64,000 bases of DNA. Origin: Scleromatobacter sp039920745 (GTDB lineage: Bacteria > Pseudomonadota > Gammaproteobacteria > Burkholderiales > Burkholderiaceae_C). The DNA lies in contig JBDSDD010000002.1 of assembly GCA_039920745.1 (NCBI GenBank), positions 1 through 64,000 on the forward strand, given 5' to 3'. This document shows, piece by piece, positions 46,824 through 54,808 of the stretch (within the stretch, counting starts at the first letter, position 1; the number at the start of each line of letters is the position of its first letter). The translations under genes were made by a program, and so were the position numbers. The notes beneath the pieces were generated by a model. That model saw only the letters and a list, made by a program, of their open reading frames with translations. It searched no databases and was not told the DNA's origin.

Positions 46824-47774
46824 ATGAACCAGCTCGACCAACTCAAGGCCGTCACCGTCGTGGTGGCCGACACCGGCAACTTCAAGCAGATGGCGCAGTA
46901 CGCGCCGCGCGACGCGACGACCAACCCGTCGCTGATCCTCAAGGCCGTGCAGCAAGCCGACTACGCTCCGCTGCTGAGCGACAGCGTCGCCGCGCACAAG
47001 GACAAGCCGCTCGTCGACATCGTCGACCAGGTGCTGGTGCGCTTCGGCCTCGAGATCCTCAAGGTCGTGCCGGGCCGCGTCAGCACCGAGGTCGACGCAC
47101 GCCTGTCGTTCGACACCCAGGCCACCATCGCCCGCGCCCGCGGCATCATCGCGCTGTACGAGGACGCCGGCATCGTGCGCGACCGCGTGCTGATCAAGAT
47201 CGCGTCGACGTGGGAGGGCATCGCCGCCGCGCGCGAACTCGAAGCCGACGGCATCCACTGCAACCTGACGCTGCTGTTCAGCTTCTGCCAGGCGGTGGCC
47301 TGCGGCGACGGCGGCATCACACTGATCTCGCCCTTCGTCGGCCGCATCTACGACTGGTACAAGAAGCAGGCCGGCGCCAAGTGGGACGAGGCCGCGCAGG
47401 CCGGCGCCAACGATCCGGGCGTGCTGTCGGTCACCCGCATCTTCAATTACTACAAGAAGTTCGGCATCCCCACCGAGGTGATGGGCGCGAGCTTTCGCAA
47501 CGTCGGCCAGATCCAGGCGCTCGCCGGCTCCGACCTGCTGACGATCAGCCCCGAGCTGCTCGGCGCGCTGCAGGCCGACTCGGCACCCTTGCCCAAGGCG
47601 CTTGACGCCGACGCGGCGCAGGCGCTGGCGCTGGACCGCGTGCGCTTCGATGAGGCCGCGTTCCGCTTCGCGCTCAACGAAGACGCGATGGCCACCGAAA
47701 AGCTGGCTGAAGGCATCCGCGCGTTCGCCGCCGATTCCCTCAAGCTCGACGCGCTGATCGAGTCGGCGCGATGA
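46824..47774 (+). CDS. tal: transaldolase
   Basis: Transaldolase exchanges three-carbon units between sedoheptulose 7-phosphate and glyceraldehyde 3-phosphate. The 316-residue protein has the N-terminal ATTNPSLILKA signature and the Schiff-base lysine at about 125 in VLIKIASTWEG, followed by NLTLLFSFCQA and ISPFVGRI. This is the TalB-type subfamily length. It overlaps pgi by four bases. Confidence 0.96.
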   Translation: MNQLDQLKAVTVVVADTGNFKQMAQYAPRDATTNPSLILKAVQQADYAPLLSDSVAAHKDKPLVDIVDQVLVRFGLEILKVVPGRVSTEVDARLSFDTQATIARARGIIALYEDAGIVRDRVLIKIASTWEGIAAARELEADGIHCNLTLLFSFCQAVACGDGGITLISPFVGRIYDWYKKQAGAKWDEAAQAGANDPGVLSVTRIFNYYKKFGIPTEVMGASFRNVGQIQALAGSDLLTISPELLGALQADSAPLPKALDADAAQALALDRVRFDEAAFRFALNEDAMATEKLAEGIRAFAADSLKLDALIESAR

Positions 47775-49414
47775 GCCTCGTCCGCTGCGACCAGACCGAG
47801 GCCTGGGCGGCGCTCAACGCGCACTACGACGCCAGCGGCAAGCAGTTCGACCTGCGCGCCGCCTTCGCGTCCGACGCCGAGCGCTTCGACCGCTTCGCGG
47901 TGCAGGCGCCGGGCGTGTTCGCCGACCTGTCCAAGAACCGCTGGGACGCCAGCACGCGCGCGCTGCTGACGGGCCTGGCCGCCGAGTGCGGCCTCGAGGC
48001 GCGACGCGATGCGATGTTCGCCGGCGAGCCGATCAACCTCACCGAAGGCCGCGCGGTGCTGCACACGGCGCTGCGCACGCCGGCTGGCGCGCCGGCGCTC
48101 AGCGCGGTTACCGACGCCGCGGTCGCCGACGTGCACGCCGTGCTCGCGCCGCTGCTCGCGTACGCGGAACGCGTGCGGGCGCAGGCGGGAACGCAGTTCA
48201 TGGACGTGCTCAACATCGGCATCGGCGGCTCCGACCTCGGCCCGCAGATGGCCGTGATCGCGCTGGAGGAGTTCGCACATCCGCAGCTGCGTTTCCATTT
48301 CGTCTCCAACGTCGACGGCCACGACATCGCCCCCGTGCTCAAGCGACTGGATCCGAAGACGACGCTGGTGATCGTCGCGTCCAAGACGTTCACCACGCAG
48401 GAGACGCTGGCCAACGCCAACGTCGCGCGCGAATGGTTCTTGGCCAACGGCGGCACCGACGTCGCGTCGCACTTCGTCGGCGTCACGACGAACATCGAGG
48501 CCGCTGCCAAGTTCGGCATCACCACCACGTTCGGTTTCTGGGACTGGGTCGGCGGCCGCTACTCGCTGTGGAGCGCGATCGGCTTGTCGCTGGCGATCGC
48601 CGTCGGCGCGGACGGCTTCAAGGAGTTCCTCGCCGGCGCGCATGCGATGGACGAGCATTTCCGCAGTGCGCCGTTGGCGCACAACCTGCCGGTGCAGCTC
48701 GCGCTGGTCGACGTCTGGTATCGCAACTTCCATGGCTTCACGAGCCGCAGCGTCGCGCCCTACCACCAGGGCTTGAAGCGCCTGCCGGCCTACCTGCAGC
48801 AGCTCGAGATGGAGTCCAACGGCAAGCGCGTCGACGTCGACGGACACCCCGTGCCGTTCGCCACCAGCCCGGTCGTCTGGGGCGAGCCCGGCACCAACGG
48901 CCAGCACGCGTACTTCCAGATGCTGCACCAGGGCACGGACGTGGTGCCAGTGGAGTTCATCGCGATCAAGACGCCCGCCCAGGGTCACACCGGCCCGCTC
49001 CTGCCACTTTATGCGGACCTGCATGCCAAGCTGCTCGCCAACTGCCTCGCGCAGTCGCAGGCGCTGATGCAGGGCAAGGCTGGCGCGGAGGCCGCGCTGG
49101 AATCGCCACCGACGGCCTCGCGCACGATCCCACGCGAGGTCATCGCCGAGCATCGCGCCTTCCCCGGCAACCGCCCCAGCACGACGCTGGTGCTGGACGC
49201 GCTGACGCCAGGCACGCTGGGCGCGCTGATCGCGCTGTACGAGCAACGCGTGTTCTGCAGCGGCGCGCTGTGGGGCATCAACAGCTTCGACCAGTGGGGC
49301 GTGGAGCTCGGCAAAGCGCTGTGCACTGCACTGCTGCCGCGCTTTTCGACCGGCGCCACCGACGGCCTGGACGGCTCGACGGCCGGACTGCTGACCCGGT
49401 TGCTGGCGAAGTGA
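47771..49414 (+). CDS. pgi: glucose-6-phosphate isomerase
   Basis: Pgi interconverts glucose 6-phosphate and fructose 6-phosphate. The 547-residue enzyme has GIGGSDLGPQM, SKTFTTQETLANA, FWDWVGGRYSLWSAIGLSLAI and the C-terminal NSFDQWGVELGKAL, covering the substrate phosphate and active-site regions. It forms an operon with tal opposite zwf-hexR, giving a compact hexose-phosphate regulon. A HAD gene follows after 28 bases. Confidence 0.97.
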   Translation: MSLVRCDQTEAWAALNAHYDASGKQFDLRAAFASDAERFDRFAVQAPGVFADLSKNRWDASTRALLTGLAAECGLEARRDAMFAGEPINLTEGRAVLHTALRTPAGAPALSAVTDAAVADVHAVLAPLLAYAERVRAQAGTQFMDVLNIGIGGSDLGPQMAVIALEEFAHPQLRFHFVSNVDGHDIAPVLKRLDPKTTLVIVASKTFTTQETLANANVAREWFLANGGTDVASHFVGVTTNIEAAAKFGITTTFGFWDWVGGRYSLWSAIGLSLAIAVGADGFKEFLAGAHAMDEHFRSAPLAHNLPVQLALVDVWYRNFHGFTSRSVAPYHQGLKRLPAYLQQLEMESNGKRVDVDGHPVPFATSPVVWGEPGTNGQHAYFQMLHQGTDVVPVEFIAIKTPAQGHTGPLLPLYADLHAKLLANCLAQSQALMQGKAGAEAALESPPTASRTIPREVIAEHRAFPGNRPSTTLVLDALTPGTLGALIALYEQRVFCSGALWGINSFDQWGVELGKALCTALLPRFSTGATDGLDGSTAGLLTRLLAK

Positions 49415-49442
49415 TTCGGGCGCCCTCTTATTCGATGCACAG

Positions 49443-50078
49443 ATGACTGAAGCCTCCAAGAGCGACCGCGCGCTCGTATTCGACTTCGGCCGCGTGGTGT
49501 TTCGCTGGCGTCCCGACGTTGTCCTCGAGACGGCGATCCCGCACCGGGCGGTCGATGCGCAATCCACGCGCCACTGGGTCGCCCAGGTCTTCCAGGCCTA
49601 TGGCGGCGACTGGGGCGATTTCGACCGCGGCGTCGTCGAGCCGGCCGGGCTGGCGCGCCGCATCGCCGCGCGCACCGGGCTCACCGAGGCCGAGGTCAAC
49701 GCCATCGTCGAGCATTGCCCGCACGAACTGCAGCCGCTACCCGACACGCTCGCCTGGATGCGCCGGCTGCACGCGCAGGGGACGCCGATGCACTACCTGT
49801 CGAACATGCCCGAGCCGTTCGCGGCGCACTTCGAGCGCACGCATGACCTGATGGCGATGTTCGAGTCCGGTGTGTTTTCGGCGCGCGTGCGGTTGCTCAA
49901 GCCGGAGCCGGCGATCTACGCGCATGCTGCCGCGCTGTTCAGGCGCGCGCCGGCCAACCTGTTGTTCCTCGACGACCACCTGCCCAACATCGTCGCCGCC
50001 CGCGAGGCCGGCTGGAGCGCGATCCACTTCGTCGACGCCGCGCAGGCGCAGGCCGAAGCGCGCGCTATCGGCTGGTAG
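49443..50078 (+). CDS. HAD-family hydrolase (YihX-like)
   Basis: The 211-residue protein has the HAD motifs: nucleophile in VFDFGRVVFRW (motif I with glycine two residues after Asp, as in YihX/epoxide-hydrolase-like HADs), YLSNMPEPF (motif II), the lysine in RLLKPEPAIY, and LFLDDHLPNIVAAREAGW (motif IV). YihX in E. coli is an alpha-D-glucose-1-phosphatase. Its place directly after pgi suggests a sugar-phosphate substrate, but that is inference. Confidence 0.85.
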   Translation: MTEASKSDRALVFDFGRVVFRWRPDVVLETAIPHRAVDAQSTRHWVAQVFQAYGGDWGDFDRGVVEPAGLARRIAARTGLTEAEVNAIVEHCPHELQPLPDTLAWMRRLHAQGTPMHYLSNMPEPFAAHFERTHDLMAMFESGVFSARVRLLKPEPAIYAHAAALFRRAPANLLFLDDHLPNIVAAREAGWSAIHFVDAAQAQAEARAIGW

Positions 50079-50267
50079 CACGCGGCCAGTTGCCGCGCAG
50101 AATTCACGCGACCGCACCGCGGACGGCCCAGACGAAGTAATCTTCGGGTTCGCGACATCGCTCGCGTCCGGAGGCGGTGGCGCTGTGCACCGATGGGAGC
50201 CCGGACGAACTGAGGGGGGCCGCCGTGATGCAAGACGGGCCTGTCATTCCGTCAAGGACACCCTCCA

Positions 50268-50651
50268 ATGCCAAAGATCCTCGTCGTGGACGATCTCCGC
50301 GACAGTGCCGACAGCCTCGCGCTGCTTTTCGAGGCGCTGGGGCACCAGACGATGACTTCCTACGACGGTCAGCAGGCCGTTGAGGCCGCCCAGAGCTTCG
50401 GGCCGGACATCGTCTTCCTCGACATCAACATGCCCATCCTCGACGGCTACGGCGCGGCGCGTTCGCTGCGCCGCGTACTGGTCGACACGCCGCCAGTGCT
50501 GGTCGCGTTGACGGCGGTGTCCGGGCCGGATGCCAAGCGCCGCGCCGACGACGCCGGCTTCGACTTCTACGTCACCAAGCCGGCCGACTTCAACGTGCTG
50601 ATCACCCTCATCGACGACCTGTCTCGGCGGATGCAAAGCCGGCCGCACTAG
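50268..50651 (+). CDS. single-domain response regulator (receiver only)
   Basis: The 127-residue protein is a complete CheY-like receiver with no output domain. It has acidic pocket D8-D9, phosphoacceptor D52 (VFLDINMP), T82 and K104 (YVTKPAD). No histidine kinase is nearby, so it is an orphan and its partner is unknown. ATG 50268 is the start; the 189 bases before it hold nothing recognisable. Its TAG stop shares CTAG with the convergent gene. Confidence 0.9.
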   Translation: MPKILVVDDLRDSADSLALLFEALGHQTMTSYDGQQAVEAAQSFGPDIVFLDINMPILDGYGAARSLRRVLVDTPPVLVALTAVSGPDAKRRADDAGFDFYVTKPADFNVLITLIDDLSRRMQSRPH

Positions 50652-51634
50652 TCGTTGGTCTGATCGCGCAGCCGTGCACGCGCGCGCCTGAACTGCCGAT
50701 CCGTGCCGAAGCCGGCGATTTCCACCGCCTGCGACGTCGGCAGGCCGCGCGCGATCGCCTGCTCGGCCAGCCCGCTGCGGATGCGCTCGACGTAGTCGCG
50801 CGGCGACACGCCCGCGTGATCCTTGAACAGCCTTGCCAGGTGGCGCGGCGTCACGTGCGCGACCTCGGCCAGCGCGGGCACGTCCCAGGCGTGGCTGGGG
50901 CGCTCGCACACGGCGTTCTGCACGCGGTGCACCGCCGGATGCAGGTGGTTGCGGCCGTCGAGCATCGGCGAACGTTGCGGGTCGTCGGCACCGCGGCGTT
51001 GGAACACGACCATGGTCTCTGCGACCGCCGCGGCGACCGCGTCGCCGCAGACGTCGCCGATGCAGTGCAGCGCCAGGTCGATGCCGGCCGTGATGCCGGC
51101 GCTGGTCCACACCGGGCCGTCGACGACGAACACGCGGTTGGCGCAGACCTGGGCCTCGGGCGCCAGCTTGGCCAGCGCGTCCAGATGCTCGTGATGGGTC
51201 GTGACCTGGCGCCGTCCCAGCAGGCCCGCGTCGGCGGCCAGCAGCGTGCCCACGCACACGGTCAGCAGCCGATGCGGCGGCGCGCCCGCGGGCGTCACGC
51301 GGGCGAGCGCGGGCGCGACCACCGAAGTCAGCCAATGACGCGCGCCCAGCCAGCCATTGCGCTGCAGCGTGGGCAGGCTCTCCTTGAGGCCGGGCCGCCC
51401 GAGCAGCACGACCCACGCACCCGGCGGCACGCTCGTCGGCAGCGGCTCGAGATGGGCCAGTTGAAGGCCGATCGACGTCGACACCTCGGCCTGCGCGCTG
51501 ATGTAGCGCAGCGCGAACGCAGGCGGCCTGCCGCGCGAAGCGAGTTGCTGGTTCGCCAGCCGGAACGCCTCGGCCGGGCCGACGAGGTCCAGCAGCAGCG
51601 TCTCGGGCAGAACCAGGAACAGGACGTCGATCAC
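50648..51634 (-). CDS. GlxA-type AraC family transcriptional regulator
   Basis: The 328-residue protein has an N-terminal DJ-1/PfpI-like domain (VLFLVLPETLLLDLVGPAEAF, LLTVCVGTLLAADAGLLGRRQVTTH) and a C-terminal AraC DNA-binding domain (DVPALAEVAHVTPRHLARLFKDHAGVSPRDYVERIR). This is the GlxA layout. It lies 16 bases downstream of the isochorismatase-like gene on the same strand and may control that cluster, or amide and amino-compound use more broadly. Confidence 0.9.
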   Translation of the reverse strand: MIDVLFLVLPETLLLDLVGPAEAFRLANQQLASRGRPPAFALRYISAQAEVSTSIGLQLAHLEPLPTSVPPGAWVVLLGRPGLKESLPTLQRNGWLGARHWLTSVVAPALARVTPAGAPPHRLLTVCVGTLLAADAGLLGRRQVTTHHEHLDALAKLAPEAQVCANRVFVVDGPVWTSAGITAGIDLALHCIGDVCGDAVAAAVAETMVVFQRRGADDPQRSPMLDGRNHLHPAVHRVQNAVCERPSHAWDVPALAEVAHVTPRHLARLFKDHAGVSPRDYVERIRSGLAEQAIARGLPTSQAVEIAGFGTDRQFRRARARLRDQTND

Positions 51635-51650
51635 GAGGCCGTCCGCGTCG

Positions 51651-52208
51651 TCAATGGGCGCGCGCCAGCGCCTCGTCCACGGTCGCCAGCGTGGCGAAGC
51701 GGTTGACCAGCACGGTCTCGGTGCGCTCGCGGATCTCGGCGGCGCTGAGCGTCTTGCCGGACGGCGTGGTCATGTCGAAGGTCAGCGTCGCGTCGCCGAC
51801 GAAGTCGACTTCCCAGCCCTCGTCGCTGGCGTGGCGCGTGGTGGTCTCGCAGCATTGCTCGGTACGGATGCCGGCGACGATCACGCGGCGGATGCCGTTG
51901 GCAACCAGCCAGGTGCCCAGCGGCGTGCCGACCAGCGCGCTGTGGCGATGCTTCTCGATCGTCAGAGCAGCCTCGAACGGGGCCAGGCCGGTCAGCGGGC
52001 GCACGTACTCGCTGCCATGGGCGAACGGGTTCTCGGGCGCCTGCGGGCCGTCGGTGTGGAACACGCGCACGATGGGGATGCCGCACGACTGGGCGCCAGC
52101 TATCAGCGCGTTGACGTGCTTGAGGAACACGTCGGCGCCGGATTGAGACCAGTACGGACGCTGCGGGAAGGATTCCTGGACGTCGATCATGAGCAAGGCG
52201 GTCTGCAT
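51651..52208 (-). CDS. isochorismatase-like cysteine hydrolase
   Basis: The 185-residue protein has the catalytic triad of the family: Asp9 (LLMIDVQESF), Lys86 (IEKHRHSAL) and Cys119 (GIRTEQCCETTTRHA). Relatives include nicotinamidase and other amide-cleaving enzymes; the substrate here is not evident. A GlxA-type regulator gene follows, an arrangement common for this family. Confidence 0.88.
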   Translation of the reverse strand: MQTALLMIDVQESFPQRPYWSQSGADVFLKHVNALIAGAQSCGIPIVRVFHTDGPQAPENPFAHGSEYVRPLTGLAPFEAALTIEKHRHSALVGTPLGTWLVANGIRRVIVAGIRTEQCCETTTRHASDEGWEVDFVGDATLTFDMTTPSGKTLSAAEIRERTETVLVNRFATLATVDEALARAH

Positions 52209-52300
52209 GGAGTTCTCCTATGAAGTGATGTCAGGATCTTGCTCCTCGAGCGCCATTCTCGCAGTCCCGGCAAGAGACCGGTTGCGGACGTTTCAGGACA

Positions 52301-53386
52301 TCATCGCCAGTTTGCCATCCCGTCGACCGCCTGCGCCGCGGCGTCGCGCGTCTGCTTGACGACGGCCGCCTTCCATTCCGGCGTGTCGGTGAAGAACGCG
52401 TGGCGCATCGCGGCGCGGGCGGCGTCGGCGTGCTCGTCGTGCGGCTGGCGCCGGCGCGCCACCCAGTGGTCGAAACGCAGCGCTTGGATGACGACGTCCT
52501 GGGGCTGCGTGCCGAATTCGAGCGAGATGCCGGCGTAGGCCGCCTGCGGGCATTCGTCGTAGGCCGCGTGCCACAGGTTGCCGTGCAGGTTGGCCGACGT
52601 TGAGGAACCGTCCTCGGTGAAGGTGATTCGATTGCCCCACCAGGCCTTGGCGCGGTGCTTGGCGGTGTCGTCGTCGCGGCAGGCGAAGATGCGCTCGCCG
52701 GCGCCGCTCTCGCCGAGCCCGCTGTGTACGTCGATCCAGCCGAGTTGGCGGCACTTGGAGCCGTGCTGGCGCAGCACCATGCGCAGGGTCTGCTGGCTCC
52801 ATGTCGGCGACGTGCCGCCGTAGAACACGCCGTCCGGATGCTTGTACTGGCCGCCGGAAACCGCCGCCTGCAGCGCGCCCGCGCCGTGCGACGCGGCGTA
52901 CGACATCACCTGGCGTTCGTTGCCGACGCTGGGCGGCCATTCTTCGGGCAGCAGGAAGGCGGCCAACTGGTCATAGCCCGGGTTGCCTGGCAGCGGGTGG
53001 CGGAAGTCGACGAAGTTGCGGTTGAGGTCGACGCCCTCGTGGGTGACGCGGCGGCCGAACGAGAAGCCCCAAGGATTGAGCGCATGGACGAACAGCAGCG
53101 CAACGCCCGCGTGGCGCGCCCGGCCCCGGAAATCCTCGTCGTGCAGCAACGCCACCTGTGCGCCGGAGCCGCCGTACCCCTCGACGCCATGGCAACCGCT
53201 GGAGATGATCAACAGCGAGTCGGCGTCATCCGCCCCGACGCGCGCGACGTCCATCGCCAGCGGCTCGAGTTCGACGCCGCGCAGCGGTTCTGGGTGCGAC
53301 TGCAACTGCGTGCTGGCCGCGGCGGCCAGGAACTTTGCGCGTGCTTGCGCGTACGTGGGGGCAAACGGTTCCGGCTGGGTGCTCAT
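52301..53386 (-). CDS. DUF2817 family M14-like zinc peptidase
   Basis: The 361-residue product resembles carboxypeptidase-like proteins of the DUF2817 family. Possible zinc ligands are in SSGCHGVEGYGGSGAQ (HxxE) and GWIDVHSGLGESG (His), with VHALNPWGFSFGRRVTHEGVDLNRNFVDF between. The start MSTQPEPFAPTY at 53386 follows a GAGGGAGA ribosome-binding site; the frame continues upstream but without family similarity. No signal peptide is seen, so it is probably cytoplasmic. It is 53 bases downstream of the M20 gene. Confidence 0.82.
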   Translation of the reverse strand: MSTQPEPFAPTYAQARAKFLAAAASTQLQSHPEPLRGVELEPLAMDVARVGADDADSLLIISSGCHGVEGYGGSGAQVALLHDEDFRGRARHAGVALLFVHALNPWGFSFGRRVTHEGVDLNRNFVDFRHPLPGNPGYDQLAAFLLPEEWPPSVGNERQVMSYAASHGAGALQAAVSGGQYKHPDGVFYGGTSPTWSQQTLRMVLRQHGSKCRQLGWIDVHSGLGESGAGERIFACRDDDTAKHRAKAWWGNRITFTEDGSSTSANLHGNLWHAAYDECPQAAYAGISLEFGTQPQDVVIQALRFDHWVARRRQPHDEHADAARAAMRHAFFTDTPEWKAAVVKQTRDAAAQAVDGMANWR

Positions 53387-53439
53387 CGCGATCTCCCTCG
53401 ATCTCAAGGACTGCGGCCGGCCCGTGTCTGACGGGCGTG

Positions 53440-54690
53440 TCAGGTTCGCTGCGCGAACCATTGATCGACCATCCGGATCCACAGCGTGCCGCCGAGCGGG
53501 ATCAGGTCGTCGTTGAAGTCGTAGTGCGGGTTGTGCAGCGTGCACGGCCCGAGGTTGTGGGTTTCCTGCGTGCTGTCGCTGTCGTTGGCGTCGTCCGAGC
53601 CTGGCGGGCTGTAGGCCAGGCGGTGGCGGCCGTCGCCGTTGCCGATGACGAAGTAGGCACCTGGCTTCTCCAGCAGGAAGTAGCTGAAGTCTTCGGCCGT
53701 CATCGACGGTTCGAAGGCCAGGGTGTTCTCGGTGCCGACGGTGTCGCGCATGACGCCGGCGACGAACTCGGCCTCGGCGGCATGGTTGACGGTGGGCGGG
53801 TAGTTGCGATGGAAGCGGAAGTCCACCGCGGCGCCAAACGCCGCGCCGGTGTGTTTCGCGATCTCCTTCATGCGTTGCTCGATCATGTCGAGCACCGGCA
53901 GCGTGAACGTGCGCACGGTGCCTTCGATGACGCAGGAGTCGGGAATGACGTTGGTGGCCTCGCCGGTGTGGATCGTCGTGACCGAGATCACGCCGGTGTC
54001 GGTGGGCTTCTTGTTGCGCGTGACGATGGTCTGGAACGCCTGCACCATCTGGCAGGCGATGGGCACCGGGTCGATGCTCAGGTGCGGCAGCGCGGCGTGC
54101 GCTCCGCGGCCGCGGATCGTGATGAAGAACTCGTTGCTAGACGCCATGCACGGGCCGGGGCACACCGCCAGCTGGCCCACAGGGATGCCAGGCCAGTTGT
54201 GCATGCCGAACACGGCGTCCATCGGGAACTCGGTGAACAGGCCGTCCTTGATCATCTCGCGGGCGCCGCCGCCGCCTTCCTCGGCCGGCTGGAACAGCAG
54301 GTAGACGATGCCGTCGAAGTCGCGGTGCTTGGCCAGGTGCTGCGCCGCGGCGAGCAGCATCGCGGTGTGGCCATCGTGGCCGCAGGCGTGCATGCGGCCC
54401 GGGTTCTTGCTGGCGTGCTCGAAGGTGTTGGACTCGGCCATCGGCAGCGCGTCCATGTCGGCACGCAACCCGATCGAGCCACCGGTCCTGCCCTTGCGGC
54501 CTTCGATGATGCCGACGACGCTGGTCTTGCCCAGTCCGCGCCGGATCGGGATGCCCCATTCGGTGAGCTTGGCGGCGACGAGGTCGCTGGTGCGCTGCTC
54601 CTGGTAGCACAGCTCCGGATACGAGTGGATCTCTCGTCGCAGGGCGGTGATGGTGGCCGCGTCGGCCAGCAGGGATTCGATGACGTTCAT
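53440..54690 (-). CDS. M20 family amidohydrolase (hippurate hydrolase-like)
   Basis: The 416-residue enzyme belongs to the M20D/AbgB-HipO group. Metal-binding motifs are MHACGHDGHTAMLLAAAQHL and QPAEEGGGGAREMI, with GMHNWPGIPVGQLAV and the dimerisation-domain FFITIRGRGAHAALPHLSIDPV. Family members split N-acyl amino acids such as hippurate. It is the first gene of a four-gene minus-strand group and is divergent from the molybdopterin oxidoreductase. Confidence 0.9.
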   Translation of the reverse strand: MNVIESLLADAATITALRREIHSYPELCYQEQRTSDLVAAKLTEWGIPIRRGLGKTSVVGIIEGRKGRTGGSIGLRADMDALPMAESNTFEHASKNPGRMHACGHDGHTAMLLAAAQHLAKHRDFDGIVYLLFQPAEEGGGGAREMIKDGLFTEFPMDAVFGMHNWPGIPVGQLAVCPGPCMASSNEFFITIRGRGAHAALPHLSIDPVPIACQMVQAFQTIVTRNKKPTDTGVISVTTIHTGEATNVIPDSCVIEGTVRTFTLPVLDMIEQRMKEIAKHTGAAFGAAVDFRFHRNYPPTVNHAAEAEFVAGVMRDTVGTENTLAFEPSMTAEDFSYFLLEKPGAYFVIGNGDGRHRLAYSPPGSDDANDSDSTQETHNLGPCTLHNPHYDFNDDLIPLGGTLWIRMVDQWFAQRT

Positions 54691-54808
54691 GACGGATCAG
54701 GGCAAGCGGCTGTTCGACCCATCTTAAGCCCGCGGCGCGTCAGGAGACAGGCACTTTGCGAGTGCCCTTCGATGGTGCTCGACAAGCTCGTTGTGACATG
54801 ATTTGGGA

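Noticed and set aside
49443..50078. HAD protein as catalytically dead because motif I lacks the second Asp
   Set aside because: The DxG form of motif I is normal for YihX-like and epoxide-hydrolase-like HADs, and the other motifs are intact.
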